This document shows, in pieces, positions 10,860 through 20,260 of a stretch of DNA of 37,139 nucleotides (the first letter of the stretch is position 1; every line of letters starts with the position of its first letter). The notes below the pieces were generated by a model. The model saw nothing but the letters and a program-made list of their open reading frames with translations. It ran no database searches and was not told the DNA's origin. Origin of the DNA: Basidiobolus meristosporus CBS 931.73 (Eukaryota > Basidiobolomycota > Basidiobolomycetes > Basidiobolales > Basidiobolaceae); contig MCFE01000775.1 of the NCBI GenBank assembly GCA_002104905.1, positions 1 through 37,139 on the forward strand. Direction: 5' to 3'. Position numbers and translations under genes: made by a program.

Positions 10860-11186
10860 ATCCCAAACTCACATAACTCAGTTTGTGCAAGGTGACACAT
10901 ATGATAAGGTGCCCATATGTAAGTATCAAGTAGCTGGTAAGATATTCTTAGCACAATAGTAACCGATAAATGGTCAAATATAACTTGTGTGGCAAAACAC
11001 TGGCTGCAATCCTTGAAATACCTCCTATGCTGTCTGTGTGCTTCATTCCTGAGAGGCTTGCTACATTAGCTACATGATCTTTTTTCTCTTCTCTTATGGC
11101 TTTTGGTCAGAGTAGTCTTGTTCATGGGGCAAACAGTATAACACTCAACAATGTAACGCTATTATATCACTTTTTTGTCAATACTT
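10860..11186 (-). pseudogene. Tnp2-like transposase N-terminal fragment
   Basis: Minus-strand match to 19260-19590, covering the upstream region and the first about 75 codons of the transposase (the Cys/His-containing YCNEPLSHEVHRQHR part in copy D). The initiation region is degraded. Its divergent accessory partner is at 17169, on the other side of the gypsy insertion. The right end abuts a gypsy LTR that has lost its own terminal 20 or so bases. Confidence 0.5.
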
Positions 11187-11695
11187 GCAGGAGAGTAGGG
11201 CTAGGCAATGCAGGAACAGGAAAGGACTTAGGTGTGGATCAACAAGGCAAGGCAGATTTCAAAGGCAAGGCTGTTTATTCAAGACCTGTGTTTATCAGAC
11301 TGAGGAATACATAAGGGGGGATAGGACTATATATGCTTTTTGGCAACATGGATGCCAAGAGATGCTGGCTAATACCAATGGGGTTCTGGGGTGAGGCACA
11401 GTAGGTGTGCCAAGATAGAATCTACTAAAGAACAGACTGGAATATCACATGGACATATGTCAAGGGCCAGGTGATCATCTCAACAGGTCATGTGACATTT
11501 AGTTACCATATATGACATGGGACTACATAAGTTCTAATGGGAAGCTTCCTTAGAATGTTTTGTTGTGTAGCATTCACTTGGAGCTTTCTAGAAGTTGCTA
11601 GAAAGTAGTAGAACTTTCTAGAAGGAACAGGGATTTTTTCACTGACTTGATTTGACTAGATAATTGGAGACCAGGGATGTCATGTGATCAAGACA
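11187..11695 (-). repeat. gypsy 3' LTR, outer end truncated
   Basis: Begins (minus strand) TGTCTTGATCACATG at 11695 directly after the polypurine tract. TATA box at 11329-11334, transcript-start motif AGTCTGATAAAC as the complement of 11290-11301. About 20 bp of the outer end, including the terminal CA, are missing where it joins transposase sequence at 11186. Confidence 0.9.
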
Positions 11696-11710
11696 CTATT
11701 CTCCTCTTTT
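11696..11710 (-). other. polypurine tract for plus-strand priming
   Basis: AAAAGAGGAGAATAG on the minus strand lies immediately upstream of the 3' LTR. It overlaps the last codons of pol, whose final stop TAG abuts the LTR. Confidence 0.75.
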
Positions 11711-12151
11711 GAGGGGCTCTCCTCAAGCTTTTGGCTTTGGCTTGTTAGGGTAAATCTGGTGGAATAGTGTAACTAGATTTTGGCAGTTTGTTAGGTTTGC
11801 TGCTGGTTCCCAAGTTTGATCATTTGGGCTGTAACCCACCCAATCTACCATATAGTGAAGTTGGGATCTGATGGACTTTGAATCCAACACTTGCTGAGCT
11901 TAAAGCTATTGGTGTTGGTCCACTTGGATGGCTGGGGGCTTTGTTGGCTGCCAGTTGGGTAGAGTACTTTCATGGGATGGTTCTAGGAGGGATACATGGA
12001 ATGTGTCATGGATTTTCATACTTGGTGGGAACTGTAGTTGGTATATAATTGGGCTATGTTTCTTCTTGATCTTGAATGGACCTGGTTTCTTGCAATCTAA
12101 TTTGTCACACGGGTGGCTGGTAGCAATGTTTCTTCTCAAGAGCCATACCAA
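11696..12151 (-). pseudogene. gypsy integrase C-terminus with chromodomain
   Basis: After a frameshift near 12140 the frame continues from RRNIATSHPCDKLD through KIHDTFHVSLLEP, the usual integrase C-terminal core, and after two stops near 11900 into a chromodomain-like block at about 11728-11850 (YMVDWVGYSPNDQTWEP, then NLTNCQNL). The conserved aromatic and acidic positions (Y, W, W) are present. In chromoviruses this domain steers integration toward modified chromatin; that role is family knowledge. The frame ends at the polypurine tract. Confidence 0.85.
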
Positions 12152-13299
12152 ATCTCCTTCATTAATCCTGGGGCTAGGCTGCTGTTTGTTGTCAGCAAAC
12201 TTCTTGTACCCCCATGGGCTAAGGATAGCTCTCTCTTGAGTGTTTCTTGGATTTCTAGAATTACTGACGCATGTTCAGCTGCTGGGGGGCTCATAGGGTT
12301 GGTTGGGATCTGAATATCAAATTGCAGATGAAAACCATAATTTGCATAAAATGGAGTGAGACCTATTGCACTATAACATGAGTTGTTGTAGGCAAATTCT
12401 GCAAGTGGTAGCAGTTGGGTCCAGTTGTCTTGCTGATAGTTAATATAGCACCAGAAGTATTGTTCAAGGATCTGGTTAATTCTCTCTGTCTGGCCATCTG
12501 ACTGTGGATGAAAAGCAGTTGAGAGCTTGACTTGCATGCCAAGATATTTCATGAAGTGTTTTCAGAATTTAAATATGAACTGGGCTCCTCTATCTGATAC
12601 AATGTTGCTGGGGATACCATGGAGCCAGAAAGAGTTCTTGATTACTAAGTGGGCAGTCTCATTAGCATCTATGTTCTTTGAGCAGGGAATAAAGTGTGCC
12701 ATCATGGTGAGCCAGTTTGCCACTACTAGGATTGCGTTGAATTGGCTGGATTCTGGGAGGATGGTGATGAAGTCCATTGAAATTGACTTCCATTGCAGAT
12801 CAGGGATTGGTAAGGGTTGGAGAAGTCCATGTGGCTGATGTCTAGCAGATTTTACATGGTTACATGTATCACAGGATTGGAGGTACTCATCAACAAGTGA
12901 TATCATCTTGTGCCACCAGAAGTCTCTCTTGATTGCATATATGGTTTTGGCAGCATCACAATGTCCTGCAGCCATTGAATCACAGCAAGAAGTGAAGATA
13001 TCCAACTGGGTAACAAGGTCTGGAACAAACAGTTGGTGCATGAGGTAGATGATGTCATTGAATAGATGTAGGTACTGGAGGTTTGGGAACTTGGGAGATG
13101 GGTCAGTGGAGGATTTGAGATATATCTTGATTGTTGTGGGTATGAAACAGATGGCTTGGCTGGCCTTGACTCTCTCATGGAGTGAGGGAGCAAGAATACT
13201 GGTCAACTGGGTTGCAAGGAGCTCAAAGTATCTTTTGTTGAGTACTGGTTTTTTCATTTGCCAACAGGCATCATCCCCTTCTTCAAGGGAATACTCCAC
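12136..13299 (-). pseudogene. gypsy integrase
   Basis: Zinc-binding region around 12880-13000 (AAGHCDAAKT, then CDTCNHVKSARHQPHG) followed by a catalytic core with SMDF, VSDRGAQF and DGQTERINQ, so the D, D and E residues are kept. The first zinc-ligand His usual before DSxxAGH reads Cys here. One stop (TGA, probably from TGG) falls right after SDRGAQFIFKF at about 12560. Integrase catalyses insertion of the cDNA; this copy could not be made as one protein. Confidence 0.88.
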
Positions 13300-14763
13300 C
13301 TTTCTGGACAGGGCATCAGGTTTTCCCTATTTTATACCTGGTCTATAGGCAATGACAAAGTCAAAACTGGACAGGAAGAAGGACCATCCGGCTTGTCTCC
13401 AGTTTAGTACTTTTGAGGTGGTAAGGTACTCAAGGCTCTTATGGTCACAGAACAACTTTATCTTTTGGGCCACACCATCAAGGTAGTGTCTCCATTGTTC
13501 AAAGGTAACTATGATTGCAAGTAGTTCCTTATCATATATATCTTAGCTGACTTCAGCTGGAGTAAACTTCCAGGAGTAGAATGCAATAAGGTGTAGTACA
13601 TTCCTGTCATTGTACTGGGAAAGGATTGCACCAAGTGGGAAGTTACAGGCATCAGTTTTTATGATGAAAGGTTTCACAAGGTTAGGGTGAGCAAGCAGGG
13701 GAGCATGCAGGAAGGATTTCTTGATGGAATTAAAGGACATAGATTGCTCCTCATTTCAGGCAAAGGGCAGATTCTTCTGGGTGAGCTTTGTCAAGGGAGT
13801 GACTGTTTTGGAGTAGCTGGCAATAAATCTACAACAGAAGTTGGCAAATCCAAGGAAGGACTGCACTTCTTTTACACAATGCAGAGTTTTCCACAGCTGG
13901 ATGGCTTCTACTTTCTTGAGGTTCATTCTTGCTCCTTTTGAGCTGATAAGATAACCTAAGAACTCAACTTCTTTCTGGTCAAACTCACATTTCTTCAGCT
14001 TGACAACAAGGCAAGCAGTGTCAAGTTTGGTCAAGACTTTCTTGACATGGGAATTATGTTCTTCTTAGGTCTTGGAGTAGATCAAGATGTCATCAAGGTA
14101 TATAACCACAAATTGGTCAAGGTATTCACAGAATATGTCATTCATCAGGTGTTGAAAGACAGCTGGGGCATTGGTGAGACCAAATGGCATATCTTTATAC
14201 TCAAAATGCCCATATCTTGTTTTAAATGCAGTTTTCCATTCATTGCCAGGTCTGATCCTGACAAGGTTATATGCTCCTCTGAGGTCAATCTTAGTCAATA
14301 CTTTGGCAGCAGAGATTTGATCCAACAGGGTGTTGATCAAGGGCAAAGGGTACTGGTTCTTGATTGTGATTGTATTCAGTGCATGGTAGTCTCCACACAT
14401 TTCTATGATACCATCCTTTTTTTTAACAAAGAGGATTGGGGCACCAGCTGGGGACTTAGAGTGCTGAATAAAGCCTTTCTGGAGGTTTTCTTGAATATAG
14501 CCATGGAGTTCTTTTAACTCAGGTTGCAAGAGGTTGTAAATAGAACCAAAAGGTGGGGTTTTTCCTTCTTCAAGGTCAATGGGACAATTATAGGGTGTAT
14601 GGGCTGGGAGTAGTTTGGCTTTCTTCTTGTCAAAGACATGGGCAAACTCTTGATACTTGGTAGGTACTCCATTGGAGGGTGTTCCTTCAGTGATAGTGGG
14701 CTTCTGGGTCAGGGGTAGCTTGGGAATGTATATATCTTTACCTGAAAAATCAGGTGGTTTCAT
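13300..14763 (-). pseudogene. gypsy reverse transcriptase and RNase H
   Basis: The RT spans about 14763-13760: [43 protein letters not shown] and the active-site [11 protein letters not shown] are all readable, and the YLDD catalytic aspartates are intact. RNase H follows (IIKTDACNFPLGAILSQ, then YDKELLAI and [11 protein letters not shown]). In-frame stops occur after IYSKT, before NEEQS, before DIYDKEL and before GKPDALSRK. It copies the element RNA into DNA and removes the RNA template. There are no large indels, so the decay is mainly by point mutation. Confidence 0.92.
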
Positions 14764-14846
14764 GGAGTTGACATGTTGGATTCTAGGAAATGTCAGGATT
14801 TGGTCTTCCAGTTGATAGCTAGGCTATGGTGACTAAGCCATGAACT

Positions 14847-15131
14847 TCAAAGAACTATGGAATAGTGGGGAGAGTTGATGATGTTGAAGGCTAGTGTCAC
14901 ATGGTGACCAGTACTGGACAGCTGGAGTAGACATGTCTCATTGGTTACAGCACCAGAGGAGAGGGATCTTCCTTCAATAACTTCTACTTGGATAGGACAG
15001 GATTTCAGGACAGTGGGGATTTTGTGCTTCTGGACCAATGACTGGTCAATGAAACAGGAAGAAGCACCAGAATCTATGATAGCAAGGACACAGAAAGGGC
15101 TGGATTCAGGGATGTGGATGTTGACAGGCAT
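14847..15131 (-). pseudogene. gypsy aspartic protease
   Basis: Contains LAIIDSGASSCFIDQSLV, with the DSGA active-site motif of retroviral-type aspartic proteases, and a C-terminal part NIINSPHYSIVL. It processes the Gag-Pol polyprotein in the family. A stop follows SIVL and a frame change separates it from RT at about 14763. Another frame change separates it from gag at about 15150. Confidence 0.85.
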
Positions 15132-15214
15132 TCTTAAGGATTGGATGGACTTGGTAGTGTATGATGTTTCTTAAATGTGCTGAATTTTCATTGGAGGGTT
15201 CAGTTGCAAGCTTA

Positions 15215-16147
15215 TCATTGTAACTGGACATTGGAGTTTCCCCTTAATTCAGGAGAAGATTGTTCACTGGATGATGGCAGGAGCTCAAAGCTGGACTTCT
15301 TGTCAGGAAAAGACTTGACAAAGTGGCCTGGCTGGCCACAGTAAAGGCAGAGGTTTGCCTGCTGATGTCTAGATCTTTCTTCTTTTGTGAGTTTCTTATA
15401 TTTAGCACTGTCAATTTGCATAGGATCATCAGGCTTAGTGTTGGGTTACTGGATCAGAGGGAAGGAGGTTGGCAGATAAGTATGTTGGAAATACTGTTTC
15501 TTCTGGAAAAGACAGTTGTCACATTGAATTGCTTGATGAATAGCTTCACCCAAGGTGGTTGTGTCAGGGAAAGTGAGAAGTAGGTCACTGACTTTATCAT
15601 TGAGCCCATCTAGAAATTGACTAATTAGTGCAGTGTCACCCCAAGGACTCAAGTCACAGCCTAGTAGCCCGAATTCAGAAGCATACACAGATGCAGGTCT
15701 GTTTCCTTGCTTCAAGTTCTTGGTCCTGTTGGCAGCAGTTCTGGCTTGATCAATGTTACCAAATGTTAGCTCCATTTCTGTGAGGAAGGCATGGTAGCTG
15801 CTGAGTAGTGGGGAGTTGGTTTCCACATAAGGGGAGAGCCATTTCTGGGCAGTTTGAGTCAGCAGGTTAGAGATATAACCAACTTTTGCTTGATCTGTTG
15901 GGAATCAATTGGGTTGTAGTGACAAGCGGTGTTTCACTATGTTGATGAAACCTTTGAATTCATTCTGGGAGCCACTGAACTTGGTAGTGGAAGTGATCTT
16001 GGGATCATGGTAGGAGGGAGCCTGGATAGGCTGCTGAGTATTTTGGCTCTGGAGCTGAGCAACAGAGTTTCTGAGGTCTGCATTGTCTTATTGCAGCAGG
16101 GCTAAGGCAGCCATGAGACTTGTAAAGTTATACTCTGGGCTGGACAT
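15215..16147 (-). pseudogene. gypsy gag
   Basis: The start is the ATG at 16147 (MSSPEYNFTSLMAALALLQ), about 418 nt behind the 5' LTR. A retrotransposon-gag core follows around 15900-15446 (WLSPYVETNSPLLSSY, then FLDGLNDKVSDLLLTFPD). A zinc knuckle CLYCGQPGHFVKSF lies near 15330-15370. The last Cys of the CCHC knuckle has become Phe. Stops occur after ALLQ, inside LQPN*FPTDQ (a CGA-to-TGA type change) and after FPLIQ. Gag would form the particle that packages the RNA. Confidence 0.85.
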
Positions 16148-16550
16148 GTCATGGCAGCAGGAGGCGGAGAAGTCTCTTGGACTTGTTCAGGAATACTGGA
16201 TATTGTTAGCTAATTTGTGGGTTGTAAAGCCACTAGTTTGTCAAGAATACACTTATTGAGCCACAATCCCCAACTTTGAATAAGTTAGCTTCACTTCAGA
16301 AGGTACTGGCTTCAATGTCCTTGGATAGAGTATTGCACTAAAGCTTCCAATACTGTAACAACTGTAAACTACACCAGCAGGGTAATAAAGTGAATGCTGC
16401 TTTGGTCAATATCTTACAAAGATGAAGTATCTCTGCCTTTTGAGGACAAGACTAGGGAAAGATTCAGGGTAATACTACCGCAGGTATTCCTTTACAAGTT
16501 CTTCTCAAGAACTTTGGGTAGAAGGCAGAGATCCACAGGTAAGTCTGGAG
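16148..16550 (-). other. gypsy untranslated leader
   Basis: Non-coding stretch between primer site and gag ATG. Roughly 16225-16480 aligns with the second half of the 1.07-kb LTR-like units (shared blocks include the complement of 16256-16275 and of 16357-16370). It may hold packaging signals, which is inference. Confidence 0.6.
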
Positions 16551-16564
16551 AAGTCTGATAAACC
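16551..16564 (-). promoter_or_regulatory. primer-binding site, self-priming type
   Basis: GGTTTATCAGACTT on the minus strand lies directly after the LTR end. Its GTTTATCAGACT is the exact reverse complement of AGTCTGATAAAC, which sits about 33 nt behind the TATA box in the 3' LTR and in both solo LTRs (one mismatch in the 5' LTR). It does not start with TGG, as a site for a tRNA 3' end would. Confidence 0.8.
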
Positions 16565-17093
16565 TGTTATGAATAGACACAAGGCAGGAGAGTAGGGCTA
16601 GGCAGGGCAGGACCAGGAAAGGACCTAGGCGTGGATCAACAAGGCAAGGCAGATTTCCAAGGCAAGGCTGCTTATTCAAGACCTGTGCTTATCAGACTGA
16701 GGAATACATAAAGGGGGATAGAATTATATATCCCTTTTGACAACATGGATGCCAAGAGATATTGGCTAATACTGATGGGGTTCTGGGGTGAGGCACAGTA
16801 AGTGTGCCAAGATAGAAATATAGTAAAGAACAAACCAGAATATCACATGGGGATATGTCAGGGGTCAGCTGATCATGTGACCAGGACATATGACATGTAT
16901 TCACCATACAGGGTATTGGACTACATAAATTCCAATGGGAAGCTTCCATAGAATATTCTGTTGTGTAACATTGACTTGGAGCTTTCTAGACATTGCTAGA
17001 ATATAATAGAACTTTCTAGAAGGAACTATGATTTCTTCACTGACTTGATTTGACTAGATAATTGGAGACCAGGGATATCATGTGATCATGACA
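16565..17093 (-). repeat. gypsy 5' LTR and promoter
   Basis: 529 bp, TGTCATGATCACATGATAT to CATAACA. TATA-like box at about 16725-16731, predicted transcript start at 16698 (AGTCTGATAAGC), then an AATAAGC poly(A)-signal-like sequence. The right flank ctgcc continues into the accessory-gene upstream region. The matching left target copy has been lost. Confidence 0.9.
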
Positions 17094-17168
17094 CTGCCAT
17101 AGTTAGCATTATAAGTAAAGCTGTGGCACCATATACACATGTATATGTAACACCATTTCCCCTGTGGT

Positions 17169-17935
17169 TTGACTTACACTCAAATATATGCAGTTAAAAG
17201 TAAAGCAAAGTTATCAGGTTGCCAACCAAACCCCACTGCTGAGAGCAGCAGAAGAATGGTTGGACAACAGCTAGCTTTGACAATCTGTGCAACAAGCAGA
17301 GCTATTACCAAAAAAGGCCCTTTGGACATTATGCTCACTGAAGGGAATAATGCAGACACTGCAAGCTCTCAATCAATTTGGTGAATGGGAATTTCTGCAG
17401 AGCTGCAAGCCAACCATATTGCTAAGGCAGATGAGAATGTAGCAAACGTAGTACCCTCAGTTGAAGATCAGCAAGTGGCCATCATTGCATCACCTCCACT
17501 TATATTAGCCGGTATGTTGTCAGCTGATACCAAAGCATTAATGAGGCAATTAGGTGCAGTAACTGATAGCATAGATGTAATGGCCCAGAAAAATCAGGAA
17601 ATAGTCCAGAAATAGGATAAGCAGATCAAAGATGTAGAGCAATCAATATCCCAGATAGAGAAAGCAGTATCTTTGCTGCAAAGAAGTAACCCAAGTAGCT
17701 CATATTGCAGCCAAGAATTGAGTCATTTCCCAATGCAACAGTTGAGGAGCACCATATAGTCTTTGAAGCACAATAACAGTGCCCAAAGATAGAGCCCACA
17801 GAAAAAACTATCACAGCATAGGAGGGAGAACAAGTAGTGATTGTACTAAAGCCTAAAAATCAACAGACATTGAAGATTTGTGAAGCCATTGGGTGCAATG
17901 ATGAAGAGTGTGCTAACATTCATGAGGCTGTTAGA
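17169..17935 (+). pseudogene. Tnp2-element accessory protein gene, copy I
   Basis: Best view of the N-terminal half: MTYTQIYAVKSKAKLSGCQ, a S/T/N-rich linker, then a clear coiled coil at about 17510-17690 (MLSADTKALMRQLGAV and following heptads with regular I/V/L spacing), and KICEAIGCNDEECANI at about 17870-17920. Only two stops fall in the first about 200 codons, so this copy is less decayed than others. It ends at a junction near 17935 followed by about 100 bp of unassigned DNA. Its divergent transposase partner is at 10860-11186. The family is unrecognised; a self-associating DNA-binding accessory factor is a guess from the coiled coil and the company it keeps. Confidence 0.55.
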
Positions 17936-18039
17936 AAAAAAATTTTGACTAGGTTTTTTAGATATCTTGGGTGCAACTATTTTTTTACGGTCTTTGCACA
18001 GTGTCATGATGGAATCAATGCCTCTTAGTAATGGCACTT

Positions 18040-19498
18040 AAAGTTTGTGACAGCATCTGGATGGGATCATTGGAATATTATTCATATAGTTTGCGTTGTT
18101 GCAAATGTGCCAAATATTGATTAGAGCCCATGAGAAGTACTTTGCTTAGCAGATAATCTGTAATATCCTGCTAACTCTTACGAACATCTCTGCTATTGTA
18201 AAGGACTCATTCAGCTTGAAATGTACCCGGTACAACTTGGTCATTGACAAAGGGATGTAGATAAAAAGCAACTGCAATGCTCCCAGTAGAAAGCTTTTAC
18301 CCTACTAAATACCTGGTATCTTGGGTATATCTAGTTTCCAATGAATTCTATATTCTGGTTGAGGGCTTGAAGCTTGCCAACTTTGCTGCAATTCCATACT
18401 GACTTCTGTAAGTCTCCTCTATGTAAGATGATGTTTGTGGGGTTGGTGAATAGATAGCAATAATGCCTGTAAGCTATGGAATAAATCCCCTGGATCTCAC
18501 ACATTTAACAGCAATAGCATCCATTGTGCCTAGAAAATCCAGCTCCCTTGCTGATAGCCTGGGTATCTCCAATGCAGACAATAATATGAGCTTTGATATG
18601 ATGGCCATTAAGTAATATCCCACTGGAAAGCATACAAGATTCATTCAGTAATGGATGCAGGTAGCTCTCTAGGCTTGTCAATTATTAAGGCCCAGAAACC
18701 ATCAAGACCACCATCAGATTTCTGCTCTAATACTATAAGATAGGAGGCAGATTAAGTTGATGAGAACTAGTGACCAGCAGGATTTGCTGGTAGTGTACTA
18801 ACTTAATCAGAATTCATTAGGTGCCAAGGCAAAGGCATGGTCATACATACTTTCAATGTTGCCCTTGCTTCTAAACCGTTCTAAATACCTGCCATCAGAT
18901 ATATTCAAGATGTTTTTGCGTAGTTGATACAAAAATAAGTGCAGAACTTCATAGTTTTACAATATTTGTTGGACTGTATAAGCTTTGTTAGACAGGTTAT
19001 TACTGGAATATATCTGGAATGTGAACAATGTTTTCCTCAAGTGGTGGTGGATTCCCCACAGGCTGGACACCTTGAAATGGTGGCATTTCTGATGTAAATG
19101 CCATGCAACTGTTGTCTAATTGCATATTGTGATTTGGCCAGGCTCATGCTATGTACTGTTTTTAGAGGAGATAGGCTTACAATCCATCAGTGAGTCTTCT
19201 TCCTCAGAGCTATCACTCTGTGTGCCATATTAGAAGGCTGCAGTGAGTCAAAAGGCATCACAAACTAATCTCACTCAGTTTGCACAACATAACAAGTGTG
19301 ATAAGGTGCCCATATTGAAGTATCAAGTAGCTGGTATGATATGCTTGGCATAGTAGTGACTGATGAATAGCCAAACATGACTTTTGTGTCCAGACACTGG
19401 CTGTGATCCTTGTAATACTTTCTATGCTGTCTGTGTACCTCATGGCTGAGAGGCTCATTACAATAGCCACCTGGTCTTTTTCTCTTCTCTTGTGGCAT
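18040..19498 (-). pseudogene. Tnp2-like transposase, copy D (N-terminal and middle parts)
   Basis: The longest transposase copy. It begins with an ATG at 19498 (MPQEKRKRPGGYCNEPLSHE) and a Cys/His cluster with QHRKYY, as in the zinc-finger-like N-termini of fungal Tnp2 proteins. It continues through MAFTSEMPPFQGVQPVG (about 19090) and the conserved core at about 18600-18440 (HIIVCIGDTQAISK-like, then AGFS and CEIQGIYS when the frames are followed). It then reaches the block near 18250-18100. It contains many stops. It would cut and paste the transposon; here it is dead. The accessory gene starts divergently at 19727. Confidence 0.55.
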
Positions 19499-19726
19499 TT
19501 AATCCAAGTAGTCTTCTCTATGGGGCAAGCAGTTTGACACTCAACAAAGTACACTATTATATCACTTTTATGTTGATAGTTGCGTGAGTATAAGACACTC
19601 TTGCATTTGTAATATTGCATCTACATGTATGTACAATTCAATGATGACCTACCATTGTAAACATCATAAACAAGGTTGTGGCACCGCATACACATATATA
19701 TGGGACACCATTTCCCCTTTGGCTGG
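19499..19726. promoter_or_regulatory. divergent intergenic region, copy II
   Basis: About 230 bp between transposase (minus) and accessory gene (plus), matching 4814-5044 and 23830-23932. It contains the CATATACACATATATATGG-type stretch just before the accessory start. Regulation by a shared promoter is inferred from the layout only. Confidence 0.35.
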
Positions 19727-20260
19727 ATTCACTTTCATATATATGCCACCAACAAAATACAATATGTCATCTGGTTCCAAACAAGCCTAACCATTGACAG
19801 CAGCACAAGAGTGGTAGGACAACAGCTTGCCTTCAAATTCTGTGCTACAAGCTTGGCTACATCCAAAAAAAGACCATGTTGTCCATGTACCCACTGAAGG
19901 TAATAATATTGACTCCTCGGGCTCCCAGTCAAGTAGGCTGATGAGAATCATGGTGGAAAAATAAGCTGACAATAATACTCAGGCATATGATAATGTAGCA
20001 AACATAGTTCAATCAGTTGAAGACTGACAACTGGTTGTCACAATATCACAGCCACCTGCATCACCTCCACTTGTATTAGCAAGTATGTTGTCAGCTCATA
20101 CCAAAGCATTAATGAGGCAATTAGGTACAGTGACTGACAAACAAATGTAATAGCCCAGAGAAATCTGGGAATAGTCCTGGAACAGGATGAGTGAATAATA
20201 TATGTAGAGCAATCAATATCTCAGGTCAAGAAAGCAGTATCTTTTCTTACAAGATGTTAA
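19727..20260 (+). pseudogene. Tnp2-element accessory protein gene, copy II (5' part)
   Basis: Plus-strand homologue of 17169-17700, with the start codon lost by a small deletion and frameshifts throughout. It reaches the coiled coil (IQSVED-like, then the LVLASMLSA region near 20080-20230). It stops at an abrupt junction at 20260, where the sequence switches to the 3' end of an accessory gene in the opposite orientation. Confidence 0.5.

Larger units (their letters stand above)
11187..17093 (-). mobile_element. Ty3/gypsy chromovirus, nearly full length, inactive
   Basis: A 5.9-kb minus-strand LTR retrotransposon: 5' LTR (16565-17093), self-complementary primer site (16551-16564), leader, gag, protease, RT, RNase H, integrase, chromodomain, polypurine tract (11696-11710) and 3' LTR (11187-11695). 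The domain order and terminal chromodomain make it a chromovirus, and the primer site places it with the Tf1/sushi-like self-priming group. It landed in the intergenic region between a Tnp2-like transposase (10860) and its accessory gene (17169). The pol frame has roughly half a dozen stops, most explainable by one transition. The two LTRs differ at many sites, so it is not recent. Confidence 0.93.

Noticed and set aside
14047-14517. 156-residue plus-strand open frame
   Set aside because: Antisense shadow of the gypsy reverse transcriptase, whose minus-strand motifs are unmistakable.
16544-16564. tRNA 3'-end primer site for the gypsy element
   Set aside because: The sequence after the LTR lacks the TGG start expected for pairing with a tRNA CCA end, and it matches the element's own transcript start perfectly.
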